64,000 nt of DNA from Coptis chinensis (taxonomy: Eukaryota; Streptophyta; Magnoliopsida; Ranunculales; Ranunculaceae): contig CM027381.1 of assembly GCA_015680905.1 (NCBI GenBank), positions 68,809,501-68,873,500 on the forward strand. Reading direction: 5' to 3'. The notes beneath the pieces were generated by a model, which searched no databases, had not been told where the DNA came from, and worked only from the letters and a program-made list of their open reading frames with translations. Below, in pieces: positions 1 to 12,853 of this stretch. Both the position numbers and the translations under genes were made by a program. The first letter of the stretch is position 1. Each line of letters opens with the position of its first letter.

Positions 1-257
1 CAGTATTAATAAGATGGAATTATGTTGTTCTTCTTTGTTTTATGGATGTTGTGTTAAAGGAAAGGAACTACAAAATTTTGGAAGTGGATTTTCTTTTGGT
101 CGCACATGTTTTTCAATTTATTCCCTGGTTAGGTTGAAGGCTTGTTTGTTTGACATCGTTAATTACTCGATATAGTGACAAAGCTCATCTTTTTTGGTAT
201 TGTATGTTCCAGTCGTTTTTGAATTCTTTCATGAAATGCCAACATACTTGTCTTCAG
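1..257 (+). other. Intron of the FTSHI5-type gene (partial)
   Basis: The stretch before the first visible exon ends in a pyrimidine-containing acceptor (ttgtcttcag at 248-257). It is T-rich with no convincing coding signal, so the window begins inside an intron of the gene. Confidence 0.6.
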
Positions 258-3200
258 GTTGCTGAGAAGACGACATTGCTTCGACCTATAGAACTAAAAC
301 TTGTTCCATTGGCCTTGGAAGGTAGTGCCTTTAGAAGCAAATTTCTTGATACTGATGAACTTATGAGCTACTCTGGCTGGTTTGCGGTAAGAGATGATTG
401 CTAGTCTTATCAGTCTTACTGAAATGTTTGAGCATCAGTTATGCCATAGGAATAGTATCACCAATGTTGTGACACATTATACCTTTTGTTTGCCCCCCAC
501 CCCACACACAGACACGCGTGTATATTCATTTTAGGAATTTGCTATGCCACTCAAAGATAAATTGTTTATTAACATGCTACATTCACCAGCATGAGCAAAT
601 TTAACGATGATTAATTACAAGTTCCTAAGTGATACTGTTAGAATTTCTTTTTATCAAGTTCAACTGGGTCTTCAATCCCTAAAGAAACGAAATTAGGAAG
701 GTGGGGTGAGTGACTACTGAAGCTGCAGAGAAGGATCATAATCCCAGATGACCACTCTGATTCTAAATCCCCAGATGACCACTATGATTCTGTACGGCTG
801 TTAGAAATAAAATTATCAGACATAGTGGTGAACTGAGATGGAGTCAGTTATTATCATCCATATATCTCCTATAGCCAATACGCTATGATGAAATTCTCTA
901 TATCCCAAGTGACTGATTGACTGGTTGCTCTTTTTCTGACAGATAGAACAAAAGTTGGGCACCGCATGAATGATTTGTTTGTGGGGTGACCGTCTTGTAA
1001 GATGCAGTAGTACTGAGAGTAATTATAATGATGTCATTATTCCGTACTCACTCAATTTGCCTGGAATCTATAAAGCATGTCTATGTCCATTTTCTAAATA
1101 TTTGGAATCTTTAACCCAATCACTTTTGGAATATATTTGTTTTTTGTTGTTCGTATGTTTTACAAGAGCACAATGCTTTAAACTGAGCTTAATTTTAACA
1201 TTTTAAACTCAAGTTACCAACTGTCTCGCAATATTTACTCTGGATTAAGTTAGTAGTTTTACTTACCTCTGTCTTACTTCTCTTAAGTATGATAGTAATT
1301 AAGTGTTGCTTACTTGAAGACTTTCAGCAACACTGTTCCAAGATGGTTGAGGAAAACCAAAGTTGTGAAAGGGATCAGCAAATGGATGGTAAATCATCTT
1401 GGTCTTACATTGACAGTAGAAGATCTGCAGAGTGTGGTTGATTTGATGGAACCATATGGTCAGATAAGCAATGGAATTGAGCTTCTGAATCCTCCACTTG
1501 ATGTAAGAAAGCCCATAAATAAATTTACTTTTGAAACACCATGTCTTCTTGTGTTATATTATTGTTATTGACCAGTTAATCTTATTCAGAAATGTGGCTT
1601 TGCAGTGTATGTCGTATTTGTCACATATATCAGTCATAGTAGTTAATCTGCAGGAAGGCTTGTCTATCAGGTTGATCCAATAGATGACTGATTACAGGCT
1701 TGCATCTTGTTTCTTGTTCGAATTTGTCTCTGAATCTATTTGCTTAAAGAGTATAGGTGTCCAATTGTTTTACCAAGCCCATCTGTTCTTTTGAATCTGG
1801 GAAGAATAAATACAAGACTAAATCATGATCATGGATTAGAAAAATAAAAATAAACACCAGGTTTTTTAGTATGTATGTCGTAAAATCCCTCTTAAATATA
1901 ACCGTGATGTTCATAGCTGGTAATTTTGGTGTAAAGTTGCAGGCAGAAGAAAAACAACAACGATTCACCAGATAAAGTCATAAAACTATAATCATTAGCT
2001 AAGCGTGTGTGTATTACACTGCGTCTTTGTGTCGAACTTCTGTTTTTCAACTGTCCTTCTAGTTAGTTTTTATAGAATGTAACGTTTTGAGCCTGCCATA
2101 TGCTTACTTGTAAAAGATACTTCTGTTTTGGTTTCTCAACATGGTATTTCATTGAACAAAATTCTTTTCACAGGAAGGAATAACTAAATGAGAAGCGAAT
2201 TGTCCATTCATAGTATCGTTCTTGATTGTTTACTCCACCAGTACACTCAATATATTTAGCAACTTCAAGTTTTAATTTTTGGAACCTGGGAAAAGTTGTC
2301 CGTTGTTTTTTGGGATATTTTTGGTGATACTGGTTTATTTGTTATGTTCATTTAGTGTTTCCACTTTCCTTTGCAATAACTTGTTATCTATTTTTGTTGC
2401 CATCAGTTAGTGTTTATTCCCATGGACTTGGTTGATCACAGTTTTACTTCAATCATGGATAGCATTGTTGTATTTAACTGTTTTATCTTAGGAGTTGGAA
2501 GTAATGGAAATATGTTGTTTTGCAAGTGGTCAAGGGAGTCAAAGTATCCACATGCTGTCTGGGCTGCTGGTCGTGCTCTCATTGCTCTCCTTATTCCAAA
2601 CTTTGATCTTGTTGATAATGTATGGCTTGAGCCATTTTCTTGGGAGGTTAGTCAATTGTTCTGATGTTATCATAGGCTCCTGTTGTTTATTCTGTGCTAT
2701 TAACCTCTGAAAAATTCTGTAAATTGGGAAGTGGGGGCGGTGGTGCCAATGATCTGTGCTCCTAATAGTAATTTCATCGGCACTCTGCTTCACTTTCTCT
2801 ATGAAACCATTTTCTGCAGGCTATATATTTCCAGAGATTTGGCCACGCATGGTTCAGGCGGTGGCTCCTAGTACAACCTCGGATCACCACTCTATTAGCT
2901 TAGTGAAAGAGACGGGCAAAGGCAGACCTACTTCTTTTCGATTTGAGCCTATGTGGTCTTCGAATCTGAATTTTATGTACAGGTTCAGAGAATGGTGGGC
3001 TGTTGATCAGGATGGTGACCGACCAAGCATCAGGTTTGCTAAAAAGCTGAAGTTTGTGAAGGGTAAGATCAAGGAATGGAATACGGCAGTGTTCGAAAGG
3101 GTGGACAGGAAGAAAGAGCAAGTCTTGAGAGACATAAGGATTTTGAATTTTGAGGAGGAGAATCCTCTCACTAGGGGAGAGTGGAACCACCGCATTGACT

Positions 3201-6200
3201 TAAAAGTTGAGTTCAAAAAAATGGCTAGTTTTGAAGAGTCTTCTTGGAGGAGTAAATCAGGTGAGCGGTGGCTCTAGGAGGGGGAGTCTAATATTAAATT
3301 TTTTCACCAATGTGCAAAAGCTAGGAACTGGGAGAATTATCTTGACAGATTAATGATAGAGGATGAGGAGGTGAAGGGAGAGGATAATCTTAGAGATAAG
3401 AGCATTTGCAAAGCAGGTGAATATAATCCCCCCCTTATCACCGCCATCTCAGCACTTATTCACCCCATTTTCACCAAAACGGTGAAAACCAAGGTGAAGC
3501 TGTGCAATGCAAAGGTAAATAAAATATCTCGGACGGGATGTTAGATTCCGTCTGGAGTTGATTGAGACGGAATGTAACATCCCATCGGGTATTTTATCCA
3601 AGCAAGACATAAAGCTTGATCTTCGGACATGCTAAAGTGAGTTTTTGCTTTTGCTTGAGTGCTACCACTTGCTTGAGATGCTTGAGTTGATGCCATTTGA
3701 TATTTTGTTTTTTTGAAGAACTGATTTTAAAGAAGAAGAAATGTGATATATGATTGTTGGAAGTGTGAGTTGAAATGAAACAAATGTTGTATATATACCA
3801 AAGTTTTTTATTTTGACCGTTTTTGACCGTTTGACTTTCTGACCGTTGGTGAACTAGCCGTTAGGACTCCGGACGGGATGTTTGATTCCGTCTGGAAAAA
3901 AAGAAATATAGCGAGACGGGATGTTGCATTCTGTCTGGTGAATTTTGTAATCCAGACGGAATCCAACATCCCGTCCGAAGTTAACAAGTCAGCCACTATC
4001 TCGGTGATGAGTTTCACCTTGAAATCAACTTGGCAAAATATTCACCAAATAATCACCTCTGCATTGCAGAGCAGTTTTTCCCCAAAACTGGTGACTATAG
4101 TCACAAACCCCTTGAAATCCCCTGCATTGCAAATGCTCTAAGGTAGTTCGCTACTACTCAGAGTTGTATATAGAACCGAATCACATTCGTCCTCGGATCG
4201 ATAATCTTGTCATTGATAGCAATCATAGCATTTCGGAAGGGGAAAGAGATGAGCTTGAAAAGGATATGGAGGAAGTGTGGGGAGCTATGAAGGGTATGAA
4301 GAATGATAGATCTCCTAGATCAGACGGCCTTCCTATTGAGTTTTTTAGGATTGTTTGGGAGGTGATTAGAGGTGACTTTCTGGATATGGTACGAGATTTT
4401 CATGATTCGAGTTTCTTAGCCCATAGTCTTAATAATACGTTCATCAAGTTGATTCCTAAAAAGCAAGGTGTGGAGGATATATCTGACTTGTGCCTCATTA
4501 GTCTTATTAACAGCGCATAGAAAATCATCTCAAAGGTCATGTCTATCGGGTTAAAAAAGGCGTTATCGAGAGTGATTGCTCAAGAACAAGGGGCTTTCGT
4601 TTTTGGACTTCAGATTTTGGATGGGGTTTTGATAGCCAATGAGCTGTGTTGCATGGGTACGGGACAAGTGTCTGGTTTGGACACGAGTACGACGATTTGG
4701 ACACGACGAGATTTGAGAATTAGGGTACTGTTTTGCTTGTGTCCGGGTGTCCGTGTCCGTATCTGTGTCCTCACGACATGGGTACGCGATACAGAGGAAA
4801 TTAGGGTGTACCCATGCAACAGAGCCAATGAGGCTATAAATGATAGAATGAGGGGTGGTAATCCTGGTATGGTGAGTGAAATGGGATTTCTTGGATTATA
4901 TTATGATGATGATGGGTTTTGGTATTAAGTGGAGGGGTTGGATCAGGAGATGTATTTCGTCAGCTTCATTTTCCATTCTTATTAATGGCTCACCGGCGGG
5001 GATTTTTAAGAGTTCTAGAGGTATTAGACAGGGGGATCCGTTATCCCCTCTTCTTTTCCTCATGGTTGTTGAGGTGTTCGGTAAGATGGTTGATAGAGTG
5101 AATTGGTTAGGGGCTTTAGAAGGTTTCAGAGTGGGTCGGAATCAGGTTTGATATCACACCTTTAGTTTGTTGATGATACGATTGTTTTTGTGGAACATAA
5201 TATAGAGCAGTTAAGGTATCTTAGAGGCATCTTATGTTGTTTCAAGGCAGTCTCGGGTCTCAGTGAATATGGCTAAGAGCACCATCTTCGGGGCGAGTGT
5301 TGAGGAGAATCTTGACTTTATGGCTTCCTCTGTTGGTTGTCCAACTAGCAATTTTCCGTCTAAATACCTCGGTCTACCCTTGGGAGCGTCTTATAGATCG
5401 ATATCCATTTGGGTTACTGTTATCGAGCGGTTTAGTCGTAGATTGGAAGGGTGGAAGGGTCGTTTTTTGTCCACGGGGGATCAAGTTATCCTTATCAAAA
5501 ACATTTTTTCTAGCCTCCCTGTCTACTACATGTCCCTCTTCTACATGTCCACTAGTGTTGTCAACAGATTGAAATCTATTATTAAGGATTTCCTTTGGGA
5601 CGATAACGAAGAAAGACATAGATTCCACCTTATTCGTTGGGAGAGAGTGTAAGTCGAGGCAGGAAAGCGGGTTGGGTATTAGGAGCTTGCATGAGTTTAA
5701 TATTGCATTGCTCGGTAAATGACTTTGGAGGTTTGGGGAGGAAAAATAGTCTTTGGAGGAAAGTTAAAATGTCTAGGTTTGATGAGCGGAGTTTAGGTTG
5801 GGAGAGTGGCCCTGCTACCATACCCTATGGGTGTGGCCTGTGGAAAAATATTCATAAAGTAGGGGAGGCTTTTCACAAGTATATTAGATATGTATTGGGC
5901 AGTGGAGAAGTATTCGTTTTTGGGAGAATGTTTGGTTGGAGGAGAGACCCTTGCTGCGGGTGTTTCCTCGATTGTATACCTTATCTGACTTTAAAATAAG
6001 CCGGTTTGCTGGTTCATAAGGGTAGATAATGGTTCCGTTGTTTTGAATCTTGGGATTTATGATGCTCTCTCCGATAGGGATGTAGTGTGGCTGCACTCAC
6101 AATGAAGTTAGACTTTATTCTTTTTGTGACCGGAAAAAGATAAATGACTTTGGCATATTGACAGGAAAGGGGTATTTGTTTGTAGATCCTTTTACTTTAA

Positions 6201-9200
6201 ACTTCATTTCCTTGTTCATCATTAGGGTCTGAAAGTCCTTTATAATTTTCCGAGTCAAATTATTTGGGGTTCTAAAGTTCCTTTGAAAGTTGTTTTTTTT
6301 GTTTGGTGTGCGTCATTAGGTAAGATCTTGACTATAGACAACCTCAGAAAAAGACGCATCAAAGAGGCGATTGTTAATTTTTGTCCTTTGTGTTTGAGAG
6401 ATGGGGAGTCTGAGAATCATATTCTCTTGTTGTGTCCTTTCTCTTGGAGAATTTGGTGTTTCTTTTTGTTCGAGTCCGGTGTATCTTGGGTGTGTCTTGG
6501 TTCGGTGAAGAAGGTCTTAGCCTCATGGAATTTGAGGGTCCATTCTCGGAAGGGTAGCCGTCTTTGAAGTATGCTTCCTTTGGCAATCCTACGGGGTATA
6601 TGGTTGGAGAGGAATAATAGACATTTTGAAGCTTCTACGATGTATATGGGGAAAGTGGTTTTGGCCATCAAAACCTGTTTGTTTTTCTGGTTGATAGTGC
6701 ACGACGAGTTTCGAGACATCCCTTTCGACGCTTTCGAGCTGTTGATAGGATTTTCTATGTTTTTTTTTTTTTTTTTTTTTTGTATTTTGTAGCTTGTACT
6801 ATAGGATATCTCATTCTTTTTCTTTTCGATATGTATATAAACTACACTTTACCGATAAAAAAAAAATAAAAATCCAGAGATTGTATACCCCAGATATCCT
6901 TTTGGTGACATAACTGATATGACCACTTGATTACAATGAAACTTATTTTTGTTTGAAGTAATACTAATGAAATGCTTTCGATACTTTTTGTAGGGAATTG
7001 GATGCACAAAAATTACAAAAGCTAAGAACGAAGGTTCCATGAATGGAAATGTTGAGACACGATCATACCTCGAGAAGAAACTTGTATTTTGCTTTGGCTC
7101 GTATATTGCTTCTCAAATGCTTCTTCCTTTTGGGGAAGAAAATTTTCTTTCAACATCTGAAATCAAGCAAGCACAGGAGGTACACATTATCCCACTCTTC
7201 TTTTCTAGGGCACTTCACAAATCTAGTATTTTCATTTTCCAGTTCATTCCATAAAGTATTACTAGACAACTGTCTGTATATTTTACTTTCTTTCCCTGAT
7301 TAAGCATTTGAACTATCTTTCAATTTAACTCTCAACAGAAGATCCAACAAACTAAGTATCTCTAAATATTCAATTGCTTAAACATGCAAAGAGCTACCTT
7401 CTTAATTAAATTTAGAAACCTACATTAAGAATTATTTCTAACTTTAGTAAAGCATTAAACAAAGCTAAAAATTAGAAGTAGATCTAATGCAAAAGTCATC
7501 TAGTCCATGTAGTAATTGAAGGGCCATGTTTCCAGAGGAAGGTCGGTCACTCAATTTCACCCAAAAACGATTACAGGAAGGTTGAGTTGTGGAAATAGAA
7601 GAAGCATGAAAATGCCCTCTATCTGATTAGTGGTGGAGGTTGAAACTCGGGGTAGTTTTTTTTTTTTTTTTTTTTTTTTTTACCTCATAATCGCAATACA
7701 CTATTGTGGTTCAAGAGCTTAGAATCAATAGAGGAGAATAAGAAGAGCAGAGACTTAGGGTTACACTAACAATGGCTGGTCGAGCCTACGACTCTACGTA
7801 TAGTCATAGTTCAGTGGTAGAGCTGTGGTCTCCTTACATAGGCAGTGATCTTCCTTTGTGGATTACTATGAATATAGAAGTTGCCTCCAGAGAGATGGCA
7901 AGAACCGGCCTAACTGTCTTCTTGAGCCTGTAGACTTCTATTCATTATAGAAGTCTGCTAAGGAAGGGATTTGTCGGTGGATCTTCCTTTTAGACAGCTT
8001 CTGGAGCCAGAGACTGCTGCCAAGTCAGTGGTGCCTTCCGGCTAGGTTAGGAATCCTTTGCAACCAAAGGGTAGAGCGTGAGTGAAAATGAAAGCGGAAG
8101 CGCGAGAGCGTGTATGTCTAAAATTCTCAATATTTGAAGCATCCTAAAAGCGCCTATACGGCTATAAGTAGTGATTACTATATTAATTCTATAATATATT
8201 TATTTTATAATTATCGAAAGAACAAACATCATTTGTTCACGATATTGTTTTTTTAAAAATGAAATTTCATAAAGAGATGCTTATTCAGAAAATAGAAAAA
8301 GCAATTATTGACTTGAAATAGTGTTAGTACTAAAACCGTGGGGCACAAGTGACGCATGCACCAGAAACTTTGTTGACCTTACTAACTTTTCCTTATCATT
8401 ATTTTATTCTTTCCTAGTATTTAATCTTAGCTAAAAGAGCCAACATGTGTTCCACAATAGTAGCAGCTCTTTCTTAGGTAAAGGACGCAGCTCCTTATAG
8501 TAACTTATTTCCAGATTTTCGTGCCAACACACTTTCCGAAAGAGTAAAACATGCTTCCCTTTACATAAGGTCACGGGTTTAGCACGCTTTCCCTCAAATT
8601 GTGTCAGTACACGGTTTTAGTGTGGGAACGTCATAGTAGTGTCACGCTTTGGGTTAGGATAGTTGATTATCTTTCCTAGCGGCTAGAGCATGTGCAAGGC
8701 ACATCAACCCACTTAAGCAGTCTTACAGTGTTCCATTGCCTACCATGAGGCACATCTCTAGTGTATTCTGCCACGTGTCCTAATGGGTAATGACAGAATT
8801 GTGCTCTTACAGGAACTGTCAGAGAGTCGGAAGGCAAAGGAATAGGAGGAACACTCACCATTCACCAACAAAATCAGTGATATTTGACACCCTTTTTTTT
8901 TTTTTTTTTTAGGACATATTACATAGTAACTAAGGATAGCAATTACCACTCCAAAATTATGAAAAGGAAAATGCACATTATACAAGTATCCCAATTACAC
9001 ACAAAATTGTGGGACTTCAAGCTTCTAAGTTACCATGTTGTGAGGCACCGGTTGACCAAGCTTACAAAGTTTCCTTGACTTTGACCAATAACGTTTGTGT
9101 GTATGTGTGGGACAACGTACACTAAAATGTGTTTTTGGTGCGACTAATCCTATTTGATTCATTGTATCTAGAAAGTTTATTTAGTTTTTAAGTACGCAAG

Positions 9201-12200
9201 CCAACATAAAGAGGAATTGTTATTTGTGACAGATAGCAACACGGATGGTAATCCAATATGGATGGGGGCCTGATGATAGTCCTGCGATCTACTTTTCAAG
9301 CAACGCAGTACGTGATTTTCCTTAAAGCCCAATGTGATGTTAAATGCATTCAGAAGTCTGTTTTTTCCTATATTTATGTTTGCATATTCTGCTTGTAATG
9401 ATATTATCATGGTATTGTCATTGTCAATATCTCTCAGGATACGAACTAAAAATGAAAAAAAAAAAGAAAAGAAAGAAGAAAAACATCATTATATCCAGTT
9501 GTGAATTCTATGACTTGGTTAAATTTGTTTTGTTCAAGATCTCGAATGGTGCAAGTATTTTAGCCTGATTTGACGTTGTATGCTTTCTTCTATCATCTTT
9601 CCTTCCCTATACTTTTCTGTTTAGTTGGGGAGTACATCTATTTTCAGGAGTTCCTACGTAATGAATGTAAAATTTGGCTTTGACATAAATGAAGTTGTAA
9701 TATCAGAGGCCTTCAACCTAGACAGTCTTCTGAAAATTACCCATTGTTTAGGGAATAGACTGGGCTGACTAGGCATGCAACTATGCCAAATAGGACAATT
9801 TATTCCGACTAGAAGGGCTGGGTGCACGACTAGCCAAGGATACGGTTTTGTCTATCTCAAATTCAATGTCAACTATGCTAACATTCAACAACTGGTATTT
9901 TTAAAGCAGCAGAGGTAAATATTTGGAGTTCACAATCCTATTGTAGTTCTGAATTCCCACTTCTAACAATGAATCCCCACTAACAAGGCACTAAAAGAAG
10001 CATAAGGACCTAAATCACTCTTTGCAAAATTATAGACTCCCACATCAAGATAGACACACATACCCATAGATTAGAAAAAACCTAGGTTACATTGACATGG
10101 GCACGCGTGTCAGTGTCCGACACGGATACGGGGTGTCGGATATGGGGAGCAGTTGAAGATCGACACGGGGACACGGATAGGAATAATTAATTAATTTTTT
10201 AATAATTATAAATTTATTAAATTAGATGGTAAATCAGAAATTCGAGGTAAATTAAATACAATATGTGTCCGTGTGTGTCCGACACGGATACGGATACGGA
10301 TACGGACACGGACACGTGGATATGTATCTGACACAGATTCTTTTCAAAATATGGCGTGTCCATGTAACCTAGGAAAAAACGTGCTCCTTAATGTTGATTG
10401 TAAGGTGCTATAGACTATTTTCATTTGAGCTGAAAATGGGCAATGCATGACTGTCCAATCTGCGGCGCATGAAAATAGACACACATAACCCATATAGTAT
10501 GAATATCCAATCTGCAGCGGAGGCAATTAATGTTTGTTAATTAAGCTAATATGTTGCATGTGGTTTCTTTTTAAGATCATGTTTTTTTTTAGCTTTTCAA
10601 AGATGACCTCTATGTAGACTTTGTTGTTATATTTCAAGTTTGCATTATCATTCATTAAATCATTTCCTTGGCGTAGGTAACTGCATTGAGTATGGGGAAC
10701 AACCATGAGTATGAAATGGCAACAAAAGTTGAAAGGGTATGAGCTTTTTGCTTGATAGACTTGGTGCTCTTGTATGCAAGGTTTATTATTAAATTATCGC
10801 CCAAGATGGCTCTTTTGTTAGAAACTTTAGTATTGTATAGTTGATATCATGATAAAAGCTTTGTGTTTGATACTTTGATATACCTTCTTGCAGTTGTATG
10901 ATTTAGCCTATGACAAAGCAAAGGAGATGCTTCAGAAAAACAGTAAAGTGCTCGAGAGAATTGTTGAAGAGTTGCTTGAGTTTGAAATGTTGACAGGAAA
11001 GGTGAGTGCATTTCCAAGAGGCATGCCAGTGATATATTTCTCCAGATGAATACCCTCGTACCCCCTTCCCTTGTCAGATGCTTCTCGTTTTGTTATAAAG
11101 TATTATTTCTTGTTCTGGAAGAATAATAACTAATATTACTGATTTACATTTAATTATTTAAAGGTTGCTTAGATTTGGAACAACAAATGTTTTTCCATCC
11201 AATTTTGTCCTTATATTATAAAAAGTTAAAAACGATGTTTTGTAGCCATCATTAAAAAAAAAAAGTTCATTTTCTTATCTCTCTTATTTGTTTATTTATT
11301 AAGTGGGCTACATTTTGCTTATGATTCTTAATTTCTTAGTTATGTTGTTAACGGGAGTATTTTCTTAATGGTGCAACAAGTCAAGAGAAGGAGAAATATA
11401 TCCATTGAAACTTATGTTACTCTCCGGCAAATCAGTCTCTATTGTCTTAATCATAGTGAATTTTCAGTTCAGTGTGGTAGTGTTTCATTCACTCATCTGG
11501 GGTACTCTTTGCTAAGACATGTTCTTTTCAAGGTTCCGTCTCCTCAAAGTCATTTTAGACTTCATCACAAATAAGACGTAGCTTTGCTTATCACTACATT
11601 CAGAGTTTCAAATCAAGTATGTGCCTAGAAAGGCTGTCAAAGGACAGGCGTTGGCCAACATCTAGTATTATTCCATTCACTTTCATGTGAAGAATTTAGC
11701 TGGAGAGGAATTAGTGAAATTAGGGATAGAAGCTTAACATGACTGAGGAACAAGTAATCTTATACAGAAACATTCCTTTTCTCTAAGCTGTTGAGAGATT
11801 TGGTGGGGGCCATTCCTTCAGAGGCCTATGCTTTTGGGTCAGATGCAATTTTACTGCCTGTACTCTTTAGGCAGTACTTCATCTTTAATTTTCTTTTGTT
11901 GCTATTATTATAATGCATTTGCGAGAGTTGTCCTCAACTTATTCTTGACTCTCCTTTTTGTGGTAAAATCTTATGCTAGTTAATTGGTGGATGAAATCAG
12001 CTTACCCATGGTTTTTGTGTATGTGGTTGTACCGGCCACCGGGGAACACATATAATAAACTACATGCTGTGGTGAAGATGATCTCCTCTTCATGTTGATA
12101 ATCCTCAGATTAAGTCAACTCTTTCTTACTTCGCTCAAGGAGGGTTACATATTTTTAATCTGTGGACCTTTTGATATCACTTCTGAACACTGTCGCCTAG

Positions 12201-12783
12201 AATGAAAGACTACTGAATGTTATTTTTTCTTCTGAAATGGTCCTGTAGTTTTTGGTACTTAAACCCCATCAAATGTTTTGAGGTATTTGTGGTGGCACTT
12301 AGTGTTCTATCTAATGTTTAAGTTTTTTTTTTTTTTTTGCAGGATTTACAAAAAATTCTTGAAGAAAACGACGGATTTCTTGAGAGAGAACCATTTTCCC
12401 TTTCAAATTATTATCATAAAGAGGTGTTCTTTCCGGCCCCTTTGGAATATCCCTGTTACTTGATTGTTTCATCTTACAGTATGCTCTAGACAAATACTCT
12501 CTTAAAGTCTATTTGTGGGGAATGCTGCATTGTACTTCACTGCTAACTTGTTGGAAACATTATACTCATTGTGATCTGCTGTATATAACCTTCCTGTATA
12601 TATCCAAAAGCTGTAGATACATGAGTTTGATCTTTCAAACCCAAGGCTTAAGTGATCCTTGTAATTTCTATGTTCTAACTACATCGTTTTTTCACTTGTT
12701 GACTTCAGCTCCCTTCTAGCAGTTCCACTGATGGTGACAGTGCATCAGGACTTGCTCTTCTAAGTGCACCAATAAAATCATGA
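258..12783 (+). CDS. FTSHI5: FtsH-like inactive protease (FTSHI5-type), C-terminal nine exons; 5' part outside window
   Basis: Nine exons can be placed by protein continuity and GT..AG borders: 258-386, 1320-1502, 2527-2646, 6994-7179, 9233-9307, 10677-10736, 10894-11001, 12343-12423, 12709-12783 (TGA). Every length is a multiple of three, so all junctions are phase 0 and 338 codons are joined without a stop. Conserved blocks include LRPIELKLVPLALEGSAF, LMEPYGQISNGIELLNPPLD, HAVWAAGRALIALLIPNFD, LVFCFGSYIASQMLLPFGEE, QYGWGPDDSPAIY and ELLEFEMLTGKDL. I recognise this as the C-terminal (M41 peptidase-like) part of the chloroplast envelope FtsHi family, best matching FTSHI5 (Arabidopsis EMB2458), a proposed non-proteolytic subunit of an AAA+ import/assembly complex. 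The HEXXH region lies upstream and is not visible. No splice site is damaged despite a 4-kb LINE in one intron, so the gene is probably functional. The exact paralogue is from memory. Confidence 0.82.
3400..4138. mobile_element. PIF/Harbinger-type MITE (739 bp) inside the LINE
   Basis: The terminal inverted repeat GAGCATTTGCAAwGCAGG occurs at both ends. The flanking target duplication TAA (3397-3399, 4139-4141) is the 3-bp TWA type used by PIF/Harbinger transposases. No transposase is encoded. The interior carries five copies of a 25-26 bp motif (GGACGGGATGT..ATTCCGTCT) in both orientations at 3531-3555, 3564-3589, 3871-3895, 3913-3938 and 3952-3977. It interrupts the linker between LINE endonuclease and RT, so it is younger than the LINE insertion. 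Confidence 0.85.
4644..4822. mobile_element. MULE-like MITE (179 bp) inside the LINE RT
   Basis: A perfect 10-bp direct repeat AGCCAATGAG flanks the element (4634-4643, 4823-4832). The ends are inverted repeats around CTGTGTTGCATGGGTAC. The interior is built of GTGTCCG/CGGACAC-type words. The RT reading ILDGVLIANE resumes as ANEAINDRM after it. A 9-11 bp target duplication fits Mutator-like transposition. Confidence 0.8.
7180..9232 (+). other. Long FTSHI5 intron with no recognised gene
   Basis: A 2-kb intron between two coding exons. It contains a T-run (7656-7681), a second one near 8891-8910, and a GC-richer block at 7740-8130 with an A-box-like TAGTTCAGTGG but no B box. I see no ORF of substance and no clear terminal repeats. 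Confidence 0.5.
10082..10372. mobile_element. Small inverted-repeat MITE (291 bp)
   Basis: The ends are inverted repeats (CTAGGTTACATTGACATG on the left, the complement of CATGGACA..CTAG on the right) and are flanked by GAAAAAAC at 10074-10081 and 10373-10380. An 8-9 bp target duplication points to hAT or MULE. The interior contains CGGACAC/GTGTCCG and GGATACGG arrays like those in the MITE at 4644-4822. It sits in the FTSHI5 intron between the exons ending at 9307 and starting at 10677. Confidence 0.7.
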
Positions 12784-12853
12784 CGAGAAAGATGGTCAAG
12801 AAGGAACTGTTGCCCAGAAGTTGCACAACAAATTTCCCATGTTTATAAAAAAA

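Larger units (their letters stand above)
2842..6795 (+). pseudogene. LINE ORF2 remnant: endonuclease end, reverse transcriptase, zf-RVT
   Basis: The order of remnants is: endonuclease end and linker (2842-3399, TSDHHSISL, then a basic K/E-rich helix region); RT N-terminal part (4142-4643, DGLPIEFF and LIPKKQG); RT core (4876-5175, ILINGSPAGIFKSSRGIRQG then DPLSPLLF, catalytic box FVDD near 5165); RT thumb (5263-5652, KYLGLPLGA and GDQVILIKNIFSSLPVYYMS); and a zf-RVT zinc-binding motif (6283-6560, CPLCLRDGESENHILLLCPF). Several stops and frameshifts separate the blocks, so it cannot encode an active enzyme. No C-terminal RNase H is recognisable. The protein would normally nick target DNA and copy its own RNA. 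Confidence 0.85.
2840..6872 (+). mobile_element. 5'-truncated L1-type LINE in an FTSHI5 intron
   Basis: The element is flanked by the direct repeat TCCAGAGATT (2830-2839 and 6873-6882). It ends in an A-rich tail after ACTTTACCGATAAAA and begins inside ORF2, at the end of the endonuclease domain. This is typical of target-primed insertion with 5' truncation. It is about 4.03 kb long, or about 3.1 kb without two later insertions (3400-4138 and 4644-4822 plus their duplications). It lies in sense orientation in the intron between the exons ending at 2646 and starting at 6994. A second, shorter copy of the same 3' end is at 13400-13647. Confidence 0.88.

Noticed and set aside
7780-7860. tRNA-like stretch (A-box TAGTTCAGTGG)
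   Set aside because: No B box or cloverleaf could be found at a proper distance, so it is neither a tRNA gene nor a clear SINE head.
8676-8720. TAGAGCATGTGCAAGGC resembling a Harbinger terminus
   Set aside because: No matching inverted end or TWA duplication within the intron.
9457-9485. A/G-rich run that could be a LINE tail
   Set aside because: No flanking duplication or LINE 3' motif; treated as intronic low complexity.
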